From an uncultured Eubacterium sp. (lineage in GTDB: Bacteria > Bacillota > Clostridia > Oscillospirales > Acutalibacteraceae), in contig NZ_CAKTGT010000006.1 in assembly GCF_934561735.1 (NCBI RefSeq), forward strand, positions 1 through 64,000: 64,000 nt of DNA. The letters are read 5' to 3'. Below the pieces are notes generated by a model that was not told the origin of the DNA, did no database searches, and saw only the letters and a program-made list of their open reading frames with translations. The translations under genes and the position numbers were made by a program. Of this stretch, positions 26,668-34,808 are shown one piece after another (within the stretch, counting starts at the first letter, position 1; each line of letters starts with the position of its first letter).

Positions 26668-27389
26668 CGCTCAACCTCCGTAACTTTAACACGATATGTA
26701 CCTGTGTTTATTTGCGTTTCTATTTGGTCATATTCGGCAAGGCTGACAGGCACAAATCGAATATAATCACCCGATGAATACAAAATCGGATTTTCTCTTT
26801 CTTTGTCATAAACTTTGACAGGCGTTTTGCCGATAAGCTGCCATCCACCCGGTGAAGCAACGGGATATATTCCGGTTTGCTCACCGCCGATACCGACGGC
26901 ACCTTCAAAAATCTCCGACCTCGGTGAATCAAGGCGGGGCGTTGCAAGTGCTTCGTCCATACCGCCGAGATAGGCAAACCCGGGCAAAAATCCAAGCATA
27001 TAAATGAGATAATCTCTGCCGCTGTGCCGAGCAATAATTTCTTCCCTTGTAAGGTGAGAATGCTCGCAAACATTGCCCATATCAAGAGCAAAGCAATCAT
27101 CATAGCACACAGGAATTTCATACAACTTAGCTTTGCGACTTGATGTGATTTTTATATTTTTAATTATCTTTTCAAGCTTGCTTATGAGTTTTTTTGCGCT
27201 GATTAAAGTACAATCATAAAGCACCGATACCGAACAAAAGGTGGGAATATACTCAATTACGCCCTTAATTTTATTGTTCTCAATTTCGGCACAAAGAGAA
27301 GTTACATATGAATTGACTTCCTTGCTTATTTCATTTTTAAACTGCACGGTAACGGCACTGTCACCGTTTTGCAAAAATGAATGTATCAT
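26664..27389 (-). CDS. pxpB: 5-oxoprolinase subunit B (KipI family)
   Basis: A 241-residue subunit of PxpABC. The protein shows GDSAVTVQFKNEIS at the start, then IPVCYDDCFALDMG, MLGFLPGFAYLGGMDEAL, and GIGGEQTGIYPVASPGGWQLIGKTP split across the conserved glycine-rich core. It overlaps the DUF4392 gene upstream by 4 bases and pxpC downstream by 4 bases. The B-C pair is expected to form the ATP-using half of the enzyme, while PxpA contributes the ring-opening half. Confidence 0.92.
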   Translation of the reverse strand: MIHSFLQNGDSAVTVQFKNEISKEVNSYVTSLCAEIENNKIKGVIEYIPTFCSVSVLYDCTLISAKKLISKLEKIIKNIKITSSRKAKLYEIPVCYDDCFALDMGNVCEHSHLTREEIIARHSGRDYLIYMLGFLPGFAYLGGMDEALATPRLDSPRSEIFEGAVGIGGEQTGIYPVASPGGWQLIGKTPVKVYDKERENPILYSSGDYIRFVPVSLAEYDQIETQINTGTYRVKVTEVER

Positions 27390-28444
27390 CCGAAATATCC
27401 TTTTTTAAGTGTAGTTTCAAACCAAGCGGCTGTTTTATCCTCAACAGTATGAGGATAATCAATAAGTCCGCGCATAAGCGAAATCATAGGCAAAACAATG
27501 TTTTTACCGATACCATCAATATACGGTCTTGCTTCGCCGTACATATCAAGCATACCTGCACCTGCTGCAGCGTCCATAACGGCTGACTCCTCCTCTTCGG
27601 TATGAAGAAGATTAACATCACCCAAAAGAAATGCCGTGCATGCCATAAGTGCATTCATTCCCCAGTCGCTGACAGTTGCCGTAATAATATTATCGGCGGC
27701 TGTGTCCGCCAAAATTCCAAATCCCGTACCTGCCTTGCATCCGCCTTTTTCGGCATACGGAATATACTTTCTTATATGCTCCTCAATAGTACCCATACCG
27801 AGTTCGTTGCCGAGGTCACCGATAGAAAGGTTGTACACTCCCCTGCTTTGACATTCTCTGAAAAGCACATCGTACTTTGCCTCAACATCGGTTGTGTTTA
27901 CGCCGACTGCATTGTGATAGTAGCCGTTTTTGTTTCTGCCCGGTGCTTCGTTGGATATAATCGCACACGGCAAACCGTGAGAAAGAATTTCCGCTGTTTG
28001 CTCAGCCTCTTTTGCCTTGTCCTTTGTAAAGGTGACAATACAAACTGTGTTGTCGGGAATATTGTCTATATCATATGTAACATCAAAGCCGAGTACCTTA
28101 CTCATAGCCTTGATTGATTTTTCGCACTGGTCGGGAACAATCATAACCGGCTTGGCACCAAAGGCACGCATAACAAATCGAGCAAACACGGTTGAAGAAA
28201 TAATGCCGTCTGTTTCAGCCTCGTTCCACGGAAGAAGAACAAAGCCCGTAAGGATAAACACTTTTTCGCCTTTTTTGATATTTTCTACAAGTCCTTCCGC
28301 TCCGTTGAGTGACAAAGGCTTGCCTGTATATTTAATTGCACCGTCATAAAGAATACGGCACACACCGTAGCCTCTCGGGTCAAGATTCATCAGCCAATCA
28401 AGATTGTAGCCGACATTGAGTTTTGTAAGTTCTGTTCTGTTCAT
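27386..28444 (-). CDS. D-glutamate cyclase C-terminal-type protein (DUF4392)
   Basis: A 352-residue soluble protein matching the domain found at the C-terminus of human D-glutamate cyclase. Recognisable parts are FILTGFVLLPWNEAETDGI, IISNEAPGRNKNGYYHN, SIGDLGNELGMGTIEEHI and VSDWGMNALMA. The conserved acidic residues in DGI, EAPGR and DLGNELGMG probably bind metal or substrate. ATG 28444 overlaps the dat stop (TAATG); GTG four codons earlier is also possible. With the DUF1445 gene it forms the two halves of the cyclase, here split by pxpB and pxpC. Confidence 0.82.
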   Translation of the reverse strand: MNRTELTKLNVGYNLDWLMNLDPRGYGVCRILYDGAIKYTGKPLSLNGAEGLVENIKKGEKVFILTGFVLLPWNEAETDGIISSTVFARFVMRAFGAKPVMIVPDQCEKSIKAMSKVLGFDVTYDIDNIPDNTVCIVTFTKDKAKEAEQTAEILSHGLPCAIISNEAPGRNKNGYYHNAVGVNTTDVEAKYDVLFRECQSRGVYNLSIGDLGNELGMGTIEEHIRKYIPYAEKGGCKAGTGFGILADTAADNIITATVSDWGMNALMACTAFLLGDVNLLHTEEEESAVMDAAAGAGMLDMYGEARPYIDGIGKNIVLPMISLMRGLIDYPHTVEDKTAAWFETTLKKGYFG

Positions 28445-29286
28445 TATGCTTTGCACTGCTCCTCAAAATCTTTAACCAAAGCGTCCTGAATTGTCTTGAG
28501 CATTTCAGGTGCTTTACCGCCTACAGGCTTGCCGTCAACGGTCTTTACAGGAATACAGAAAGAACCTGTTGAATGAACAACAATTTCATCGGCATTCATA
28601 AGTTCATCGAGTGTGTAATCTCTTTCCTCAACGCCGTAGCCGAGTTTCTTTGCAAAAGCAAGAAGACGAATTCTTGCAGTACCCGGAAGTACCTTGTCAT
28701 CAAGCTGATGAGTGATAACCTTGCCGTCCTTAAAAATAGAAACATTTGAGTGTGCACATTCGGTTACCAAATCGCCTCTGTGGAAGATAGCCTCTTGACA
28801 ACCTGCTCTGTCTGCCGCTGTTGCTGCAAGGCAAGACGGAATAAGGTTCAGAGTTTTGCAATTACAATAATAAAATCTCTTATCCTCATAAGTGATAACA
28901 TCAATAGGCTTGTATGTATCTGCAACAGGAGCCGGTGTGAGAGTAATCCACAAATTGCCCTGCATATCCTCAGGATAAATATGACCTCTGAGTCCGTTGC
29001 CTCTTGTAACCTGCATATAAACAAACTGGTCGCCGTCGTCAACCTTCAAAACAAGTTCACGAAGAAGTTTGTCGAGTTCATCACGCTCAATAGGAATATT
29101 CATACCAAGGAGCTTTGCGGAATTGTAAAATCTTGTAAGGTGAGCGTCCATATCAAAAACGATATGATTATGGGCATAAGTTGCATCATAAACACCGTCA
29201 CCAAACCAGCAAACTCTGTCAAGCATCGGAATTTGCATATTCTCGATTTCGTCATATTTACCGTTATAGTAACCTAAATTCTTCAT
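28444..29286 (-). CDS. dat: D-amino acid aminotransferase
   Basis: A 280-residue fold-type IV PLP enzyme that moves the amino group between D-alanine and 2-oxoglutarate, giving D-glutamate and pyruvate. WFGDGVYDATYAHN, FVYMQVTRGNGLRGH, the PLP lysine in CNCKTLNLIPS, and EAIFHRGDLVTECAHSNV match the Bacillus D-AAT pattern closely, with G/T-rich STGSF near the end. ATG 29286 is chosen because GGGGGA is well spaced; the frame could extend 9 codons further. It is the first gene of the operon. A branched-chain aminotransferase is less likely, because the ITRG-equivalent reads VTRG-x-G-x-RGH as in D-AAT. Confidence 0.88.
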   Translation of the reverse strand: MKNLGYYNGKYDEIENMQIPMLDRVCWFGDGVYDATYAHNHIVFDMDAHLTRFYNSAKLLGMNIPIERDELDKLLRELVLKVDDGDQFVYMQVTRGNGLRGHIYPEDMQGNLWITLTPAPVADTYKPIDVITYEDKRFYYCNCKTLNLIPSCLAATAADRAGCQEAIFHRGDLVTECAHSNVSIFKDGKVITHQLDDKVLPGTARIRLLAFAKKLGYGVEERDYTLDELMNADEIVVHSTGSFCIPVKTVDGKPVGGKAPEMLKTIQDALVKDFEEQCKA

Positions 29287-29313
29287 AAAATTTCCCCCAA
29301 AAATAGAATTCAA

Positions 29314-29368
29314 TAAAAAAAGCGCAAGAAAGCTCCGAATAAACGAAAAGACTTCCTTGCCCTCTTTT
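29314..29368 (-). promoter_or_regulatory. terminator-like leader hairpin before dat
   Basis: On the minus strand GCAAGGAAG pairs with CTTTCTTGC around a loop of about 19 bases. The stem is extended by AAAAAAG/CTTTTTT and followed by T7, only about 30 bases before the dat ATG. It could end read-through from the transporter operon, or act as an attenuator because the predicted dat promoter lies upstream of it. Confidence 0.5.
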
Positions 29369-29371
29369 TTA

Positions 29372-29400
29372 ATTTTAATACTATTAAATATAAAAGTAAA
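29372..29400 (-). promoter_or_regulatory. predicted promoter of the D-glutamate operon
   Basis: TTTACT, 17-base spacer, TAAAAT on the minus strand, about 90 bases before the dat start. The region is very AT-rich, so chance matches are possible. Confidence 0.4.
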
Positions 29401-29451
29401 TACTAAAATTTTACATTATATGTAGAAAATTTAAGTCGATTTTTGTGCAGA

Positions 29452-30189
29452 TTACAATAAATGTAATATTTGCACAATCTGCCTTTTGTAATTCAAAAAC
29501 TCATCTGTAAGATTGAACTCGGTTGTTCTCGGCTTCGGTGCATCGATTTTAATCTCATTTGCACACACACCGTCGGCAAGAATATAAATTCTGTCGGACA
29601 GCAAAATAGCCTCGTCAATGTCGTGAGTAATGAACACCGTTGACAAATCAATGTTTTGCATAACATCAAGATACCACTTGTGGATAACGGATTTTGTAAT
29701 GGTATCAAGTGCACTGAACGGTTCATCAAGAAGTGCAACGCCGTTTGATGACAAATATGTGCGGAGCAAAGCCGCCCTCTGACGCATACCGCCCGAAAGC
29801 TGTGACGGATACCGATACTGCGTGCCGTCAAGACCGAAGGTTTTGAAATAAGGCTCTGCCTGTGCTCTTGCCTCCTTTTTGCCGACGCCCTTGATGACAA
29901 GAGGAAGCGAAACATTGTCTATCACCTTTCTGTAAGGCAAAAGCAAATCTTTTTGGAGCATATAGCTGACATTGCCCGGCTTGCCCGTAATATCCTTGCC
30001 GTTTAACCAAACCTTGCCGCTGTCGGGCATATGAATACCCGACAGGACATTAAACAGCGTTGTTTTTCCGCCGCCGCTGACACCCAAAAGGCTGACAATC
30101 TCACCCTTGTTGAGTGTAAGCGAAGCACCTTTTAAGACCTTATTATCGCCGAAGCTTTTATAAATATTTTCAGCCTTTAAAATTTCCAT
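29452..30189 (-). CDS. thiamine-precursor ABC importer ATP-binding protein
   Basis: A 245-residue ATPase with Walker A GVSGGGKTT, signature LSGGMRQRAALLR, Walker B VALLDEPFSALD and switch histidine FITHDIDEA. The pattern is that of the SsuB/TauB/ThiZ group that pairs with NMT1-type binding proteins. It is the last gene of the TPP-riboswitch operon, 3 bases after the binding-protein gene, with a weak ribosome site. Substrate assignment to a thiamine pyrimidine precursor rests on the riboswitch and neighbours. Confidence 0.85.
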   Translation of the reverse strand: MEILKAENIYKSFGDNKVLKGASLTLNKGEIVSLLGVSGGGKTTLFNVLSGIHMPDSGKVWLNGKDITGKPGNVSYMLQKDLLLPYRKVIDNVSLPLVIKGVGKKEARAQAEPYFKTFGLDGTQYRYPSQLSGGMRQRAALLRTYLSSNGVALLDEPFSALDTITKSVIHKWYLDVMQNIDLSTVFITHDIDEAILLSDRIYILADGVCANEIKIDAPKPRTTEFNLTDEFLNYKRQIVQILHLL

Positions 30190-30192
30190 AAA

Positions 30193-31221
30193 TTATGCCA
30201 AATAATCGTTTGTGAAACCTGTGTTTTCAGGAATTTTTTCTTCTACAATCTTTTCTTCGCCGAGCCAGTTATAAAATGCGTTCCATCTTGCAGGATCGAT
30301 ATAACCCCACTTCGGAGCGTCTGCAATATACTGGTCTACCATATACTTTTGGCTTGCCTTTACAAGTTCTTCACTGCCCTTGAGTGAGCCTGTGTCGTCA
30401 CCGTCAATAAGGATTTGAGCTGCTTCGTCAGGATTTTCGATAGCATATTCATATCCCTTTTTGGTTGCAGAAAGAAATGCCTTAACTGTTTCAGGGTCGT
30501 TCTTGATAAGGTCGTTGTTTGCGATAAGAATAGGAGTGTAGTAGTCAAATGTAGGGTTCAAATCCTTAAAGAAGAACTTGTCAACTTCTACATTGTTTAC
30601 CTGAGCGTTAACTCCGCCCCATCCGTCAAACACCCAAATTGCGTGATCCGGATTTTGCTTTACATCCTGTGCTTCATCTGTTACAGTGTTTGGAATTCTC
30701 TTAACCTTGCTCCAATCACCGCCGTCTGCCTTAACAACATTTTCCAACATTGCAAGCTCGATAGGTGAATCCCAAGTGAGATATGTATTGCCTTCAAGGC
30801 CCTTTGGACTGTCGATACCTGCACCCTTTTTAGACATAACGCAAGAAGTGTTGTGCTGAAGAAGAGCGGCAACAGCTGTAACCTGCATTGGAGTTGCAGA
30901 TGTGAAAGCAGAAGCGATTGTGTCCTGTGCGTCAATAGCAAACTGTGCCTGACCTGCGGAACAAGCCTCTGTTGCACCGTTTTCAGGTGGCTGAACGATT
31001 GATACATTAAGACCTGCGTCTTTGTAATAGCCTTTTTGCAATGCAACATAAAAACCTGTGTGGTTTGTATTAGGTGTCCAATCAAGGCAGAGTGTAACAT
31101 CCTTTAATTCTTTTGTTGTGTCGTCTGACGCATCATCCGAATTTGTCTTTGAGCAAGCTGCAAATGCACAAACAAGAGAAAGTGCAAGCAACAATGCGAT
31201 TATTTTCTTAAATTTTTTCAT
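30193..31221 (-). CDS. thiamine-pyrimidine-precursor-binding lipoprotein (ThiY-like)
   Basis: A 342-residue lipoprotein with lipobox FAAC (Cys23). The mature part is an NMT1/THI5-like solute-binding protein with the opening LCLDWTPNTNHTGFYVALQKGYYKDAGL and the ligand stretches QPPENGATEACSAGQ and AIDAQDTI. This DWTPNTNHTG opening is typical of proteins that bind hydroxymethyl- or formylamino-pyrimidines for thiamine salvage. It overlaps the permease stop by 4 bases with a GGGAGAC site. Confidence 0.87.
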   Translation of the reverse strand: MKKFKKIIALLLALSLVCAFAACSKTNSDDASDDTTKELKDVTLCLDWTPNTNHTGFYVALQKGYYKDAGLNVSIVQPPENGATEACSAGQAQFAIDAQDTIASAFTSATPMQVTAVAALLQHNTSCVMSKKGAGIDSPKGLEGNTYLTWDSPIELAMLENVVKADGGDWSKVKRIPNTVTDEAQDVKQNPDHAIWVFDGWGGVNAQVNNVEVDKFFFKDLNPTFDYYTPILIANNDLIKNDPETVKAFLSATKKGYEYAIENPDEAAQILIDGDDTGSLKGSEELVKASQKYMVDQYIADAPKWGYIDPARWNAFYNWLGEEKIVEEKIPENTGFTNDYLA

Positions 31222-32003
31222 TTTTTGTCTCCCAAATTTTCTGTTTTATGTACCCACGGCATAGAAATTTTTTCAAGCAAAATAACAATGCCCATAAGCA
31301 CCAAGCTGATTGCCGAAATAAACACGATAACGGCAAACATTTTGTCAAAGGCGTAAGCCTTTTTTACTCTTGTCATATAAACGCCGAGTCCCTCAAATCC
31401 GCCGAGCCATTCCGAAACAACGGCACCGACAACCGCATAAGCGGCAGAAATGCGAAGCCCCGAAAAGAACGAAGCGGTAGCATTCGGCAATTTGACTATC
31501 CTAAAGATTTGAAGTCTTGTTGCTCCCATAGAACGCATAAGATTTATCGCATCGGTATCCACGCTTTCAAACCCGTTGAGAAGCCCGATTGCAATAGGGA
31601 AAAATGTTGTGAGAACAACAAGTGTGATTTTCGGAGCCATACCAAAGCCCATCCAGAGCACCAAAAGAGGTGCAATTGCAATGGTCGGAATTGTTTGAGT
31701 AACAACCAAAACAGGATAAAGAGCCTTGTTGATTATGGTAAATCTGTCCATAAGGCTTGCAATAACAAAGGCTATTGCAATACCGATAAGCAAGCCGTAA
31801 AAAGTTTCCTGCAAAGTGACAGCCGCCTGTTTCATCATAATTGAAAAATTGTCAACAAACGCTTTGACAACATCAATCGGTGACGGCAACATATATGCAG
31901 GCACAAGCTCCATATCACAAGCCAAAAACCACAACAGCAATATGACAATTATCGCACCGAGCGGTGCAAGTTTATTGGTGATGTTTTGTAACTTTTTTGT
32001 CAA
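31218..32003 (-). CDS. thiamine-precursor ABC importer permease
   Basis: A 261-residue SsuC/ThiX-type permease with about six membrane helices and the cytoplasmic EAA loop (SMGATRLQIFRIVKLPNATASFFSGL). The start is a TTG at 32003, preceded by GAGGGTGAGG; the next in-frame ATG would remove the first membrane helix. It overlaps the thiamine-binding protein gene by 32 bases and the binding lipoprotein gene by 4, so the operon is tightly coupled. Confidence 0.85.
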   Translation of the reverse strand: MTKKLQNITNKLAPLGAIIVILLLWFLACDMELVPAYMLPSPIDVVKAFVDNFSIMMKQAAVTLQETFYGLLIGIAIAFVIASLMDRFTIINKALYPVLVVTQTIPTIAIAPLLVLWMGFGMAPKITLVVLTTFFPIAIGLLNGFESVDTDAINLMRSMGATRLQIFRIVKLPNATASFFSGLRISAAYAVVGAVVSEWLGGFEGLGVYMTRVKKAYAFDKMFAVIVFISAISLVLMGIVILLEKISMPWVHKTENLGDKK

Positions 32004-32271
32004 TGGTCAATACCTCACCCTCAGGATTGTAAACCACCTTGACATATGCACTCACGCTTGGGCAACCCGCCTTGATTGCAACCTTTTGGCAGTTTGCAAC
32101 AATTTCCATAAGTTCATCATAGCTTTCGCCCTCAATGGTAGTTTCAAACGGACCTACATAATAATTGAGTCCTGTTGACTTGATGTATGCAATAACCTCA
32201 TCAACAATGCGGATAAGTTCGTCCTCATCCTTTACGCTTGGCAAAACCTGAATAGCAACACTTGCTTTCAT
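31972..32271 (-). CDS. thiamine-binding protein, MTH1187/YkoF family
   Basis: A 99-residue cytoplasmic protein of the thiamine-binding DUF77 family. It shows SVAIQVLPSVKDEDELIRIVD, TGLNYYVGPFETTIEG and the C-terminal Val/Ser-rich strand SAYVKVVYNPEG. The longer open frame (to 32463) is an artefact because it translates the riboswitch. ATG 32271 has GGAAG upstream. It is the first gene after the riboswitch terminator and probably binds thiamine or a precursor inside the cell. Confidence 0.85.
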   Translation of the reverse strand: MKASVAIQVLPSVKDEDELIRIVDEVIAYIKSTGLNYYVGPFETTIEGESYDELMEIVANCQKVAIKAGCPSVSAYVKVVYNPEGEVLTIDKKVTKHHQ

Positions 32272-32311
32272 AATAAAATACTTCCTTTCATAATATTCTT
32301 GATAAGTCAAG

Positions 32312-32340
32312 AAAAAAAGCACCGAAAAAATCGGTGCTGA
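32312..32340 (-). terminator. riboswitch-controlled terminator
   Basis: AGCACCGA pairs with TCGGTGCT around a 5-base loop, followed on the minus strand by T7. Its 5' strand TCAGCACC can instead pair with GGTGCTGA in the riboswitch, which gives the on state. Confidence 0.88.
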
Positions 32341-32354
32341 AATCCTAAATTTAT

Positions 32355-32453
32355 ATCGTCTTCCTACGCTCGCATTACCGAACAGGTTAGAAGGGTATAA
32401 TCTCAGCCAAGATTGAAAAACAATCAGCACCCCTGACTTATTAAGTTGACGAT
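32355..32453 (-). ncRNA. TPP (THI element) riboswitch
   Basis: On the minus strand the conserved thi-box parts occur in order: GGGGTGCTGAT, GGCTGAGATTATACCC, AACCTGTTCGGTAATGCG and AGCGTAGGAAG. Stem P1 closes with ATCGTC/GACGAT (32448-32453 with 32355-32360). It lies directly behind a strong promoter and before a terminator. It is therefore expected to switch off the importer operon when thiamine pyrophosphate is plentiful. Confidence 0.95.
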
Positions 32454-32482
32454 ATTTTACCACTTTTTGTTCATTGTGTCAA
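32454..32482 (-). promoter_or_regulatory. promoter of the thiamine operon
   Basis: TTGACA, 17-base spacer, TAAAAT on the minus strand, about one helical turn before stem P1. The -35 box overlaps the stop codon of mgtE. Confidence 0.8.
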
Positions 32483-33876
32483 TGTAATTGCGGAATTAAT
32501 GCGGTTGCGATGCCGAAATATACAAGAAGTGAAACGGCATCAACAACGGTTGTGATGAATGGTGACGACATAACCGCAGGGTCAAAGCCGACTTTTTTTG
32601 CAAGCATAGGGAGTGTGCAGCCGATGAACTTTGCAAAAATGATCTCAACCACCAATGTAAGGCAGATTGCAAGGTCAACAATGAGGGTTATATCATCGTT
32701 GTGCATAATCAAATGGTCAACAAGCCAAATCTTGATGAAATTAGCTGCCGCAAGGCTCAAGCCACAAACCAAGCCTACACGAATTTCTTTCCATATAACC
32801 TTGAAGAAATCCTTGAATGTTACTTCACCGAGGCTCATGGCACGGATAACCGTAACACTTGCCTGACCGCCGGAGTTACCGCCGGTGTCCATAAGCATAG
32901 GGATAAACGCCGTAAGGACAGTCATAGTTGCAAGCTTGTCCTCAAAGCCCGTAATAATCGAGCCTGTAAAGGTTGCCGAAATCATAAGAAGCAGCAACCA
33001 CGGGAAGCGTGACTTCCATGTTTCAAAAATCGAGGTTTTAAGGTATGTTTTCTCCGTAGGGAGCATAGCGTTCATCTTTTGAATATCCTCGGTGTTTTCC
33101 TCTTGGATGACATCAATAGCGTCATCGACCGTGATAATACCTACCAAACGGCCTTCCATATCAACAACGGGAAGAGCAAGGAAATTGTACTTGTCAAAAA
33201 GCTGAGTTGCAAGTTCCTGGTCATCAAGCGTGTTTAGGGAAATAATGTTTGTTTCCATAAAATCGCTGATAACATCATCGTAATCGTGAAGCAAAAGTTC
33301 CTTAACGGTGGTAACGCCGATTAGTTTCCTTGAGCTGTCGCAAACATAACAGGTGTAAATAGTTTCCTTGTCGATACCTGTTCGTCTGATACGCTTAAAA
33401 GCATCTTCAACCGTCATATCCCTTTTAAGGTCTACAAATTCCGGGGTCATAATCGAACCTGCGGAATCCTCCGGATATTTAAGGAGAGCGTTAATTGATT
33501 CTCTCATCTCGCTGTCGGCATTTTTGAGAATTCTTTTTACAACCGTTGCCGGCATTTCCTCGATGACATCAACGGCATCATCAAGGTAAAGTTCATCAAG
33601 CACTTCTTTAAGCTCGCTATCCGAAAACGCATGAATAAGAGATTCCTGGTTGTCGCTGTCAAGTTCAACAAAGGTTTCCGCGGCTTCTTCTTTGGCTAAC
33701 AATCGGAACATAAGCAGTCGCTGGTTGGCAGACACTTCGTCAAGAACACTTGCTATATCGGCAGGGTTCATTTCCGACAGTAGGTTTTTAAGTTTTGAAA
33801 ACTCTCTTTTTTCGCATAATGATTGGATTTCTTCAATGATTTCCTGTTCGTTCATTTCCTGAATATCCACTTTCAT
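32479..33876 (-). CDS. mgtE: magnesium transporter MgtE
   Basis: A 465-residue Mg2+ channel/transporter. An N-terminal superhelical Mg2+-sensing domain (about 1-130, LSEMNPADIASVLDEV) is followed by two CBS domains (about 130-260, AGSIMTPEFVDLKRDMTVEDAF and VDMEGRLVGIITVDDAIDVI). The five-helix membrane part shows the pore motif MDTGGNSGGQASVTVIRA. The ATG at 33876 has an AGGCGGTG site. Expression may be tied to the upstream envelope genes, since no terminator is seen before it. Confidence 0.95.
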   Translation of the reverse strand: MKVDIQEMNEQEIIEEIQSLCEKREFSKLKNLLSEMNPADIASVLDEVSANQRLLMFRLLAKEEAAETFVELDSDNQESLIHAFSDSELKEVLDELYLDDAVDVIEEMPATVVKRILKNADSEMRESINALLKYPEDSAGSIMTPEFVDLKRDMTVEDAFKRIRRTGIDKETIYTCYVCDSSRKLIGVTTVKELLLHDYDDVISDFMETNIISLNTLDDQELATQLFDKYNFLALPVVDMEGRLVGIITVDDAIDVIQEENTEDIQKMNAMLPTEKTYLKTSIFETWKSRFPWLLLLMISATFTGSIITGFEDKLATMTVLTAFIPMLMDTGGNSGGQASVTVIRAMSLGEVTFKDFFKVIWKEIRVGLVCGLSLAAANFIKIWLVDHLIMHNDDITLIVDLAICLTLVVEIIFAKFIGCTLPMLAKKVGFDPAVMSSPFITTVVDAVSLLVYFGIATALIPQLH

Positions 33877-33914
33877 TATTATCACCGCCTTTGTTGTTTA
33901 TTTTTTATATTAAA

Positions 33915-34790
33915 TCATTCGGCTTCTTCCTCTTTGGATTCATCCGAATAATCAAAAAACTCCGTTTCGTCCTCATCCTGTGCTTTTACCGCAACCCGTT
34001 TGAGAAGCATAACCGCAATTACAAGAACGATAATTCCTCCGATTATTCCGAAAATCAACACCTTAAATCTCGGCGATTTGTGGAAAACTTCGCTTTTTAT
34101 AATATTCTCATAAGAATTGCTTTTTAATTCTTTTTTGAGCTCTTTTGTTGTAATACCGAGCCTTTTAACCTCAAAAGTGTAAACCTTTTGCGTTCCGTCG
34201 GACGACAATACCCGAGCGTCAAAAGTCGGACTTTGCTCGGTTGTCATTTTTACCGATTGAGGGACATTGCACGAAGCACCCATATCTTCCGGCACAGCGT
34301 TTAATTTAAGTTCTGTCATATCACTCGGAATATAAAGCTGATACGCAGTATCTTCATTATTGAGAGCCGGATAAACACAGCCGAGTTCACAATTAAGTTC
34401 TTTCAAATTATTGTTTGAATTGAGTTCTGCTTCAACATCGTTGTACTTATATTCAAAAAAGTAGTTTGAAGACAAGGTGTCATTTTTTACTTCTACATTT
34501 ATGCCGTTCATACCCTCTTTTTGATTATAGGTTACAAAAATTTCGGAGCCTTTGCTGACCTTATATTTTTTAAGGGTAGGCGTTTCGCCGTCGGATTTAA
34601 CATTGATTTTGTAATAAAATTCGGTAGGTGCAAATTCACCGTCAATCTCGGCATCGTTAAATTCTATAGACTGCAATGTCGGAGCACTGACTGTTTTTGA
34701 CTGCTCACCGTCCTTGGCAAGTACACCAAACGGCATTGTCAACGCAATTAACAGCACAAAACAAACAATAAATTTGACTGATTTTCTCAT
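33915..34790 (-). CDS. membrane-anchored protein with cadherin-like beta-sandwich domains
   Basis: A 291-residue protein with a signal peptide (about 1-25), an extracellular beta-rich region and a C-terminal membrane helix (about 245-267) followed by an acidic tail. Segments such as LQSIEFNDAEIDGEFAPTEF with YYKINV, and a later YTFEVKRLG ending, fit the bacterial cadherin-like beta-sandwich family. It sits 18 bases after the glycoside-hydrolase-like gene with AAAGGAG upstream. A surface role is likely; no enzyme activity is visible. Confidence 0.6.
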   Translation of the reverse strand: MRKSVKFIVCFVLLIALTMPFGVLAKDGEQSKTVSAPTLQSIEFNDAEIDGEFAPTEFYYKINVKSDGETPTLKKYKVSKGSEIFVTYNQKEGMNGINVEVKNDTLSSNYFFEYKYNDVEAELNSNNNLKELNCELGCVYPALNNEDTAYQLYIPSDMTELKLNAVPEDMGASCNVPQSVKMTTEQSPTFDARVLSSDGTQKVYTFEVKRLGITTKELKKELKSNSYENIIKSEVFHKSPRFKVLIFGIIGGIIVLVIAVMLLKRVAVKAQDEDETEFFDYSDESKEEEAE

Positions 34791-34808
34791 ACTTTCTCCT
34801 TTATATTA

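Noticed and set aside
24131..27389. KipI/KipA-style sporulation kinase inhibitors
   Set aside because: The pxpB and pxpC products resemble KipI and KipA, but the complete pxpA partner and D-glutamate cyclase genes make 5-oxoprolinase the better explanation.
32272..32463. 64-codon N-terminal extension of the thiamine-binding protein
   Set aside because: It would translate the TPP riboswitch and its terminator. The internal ATG at 32271 has a good ribosome site.
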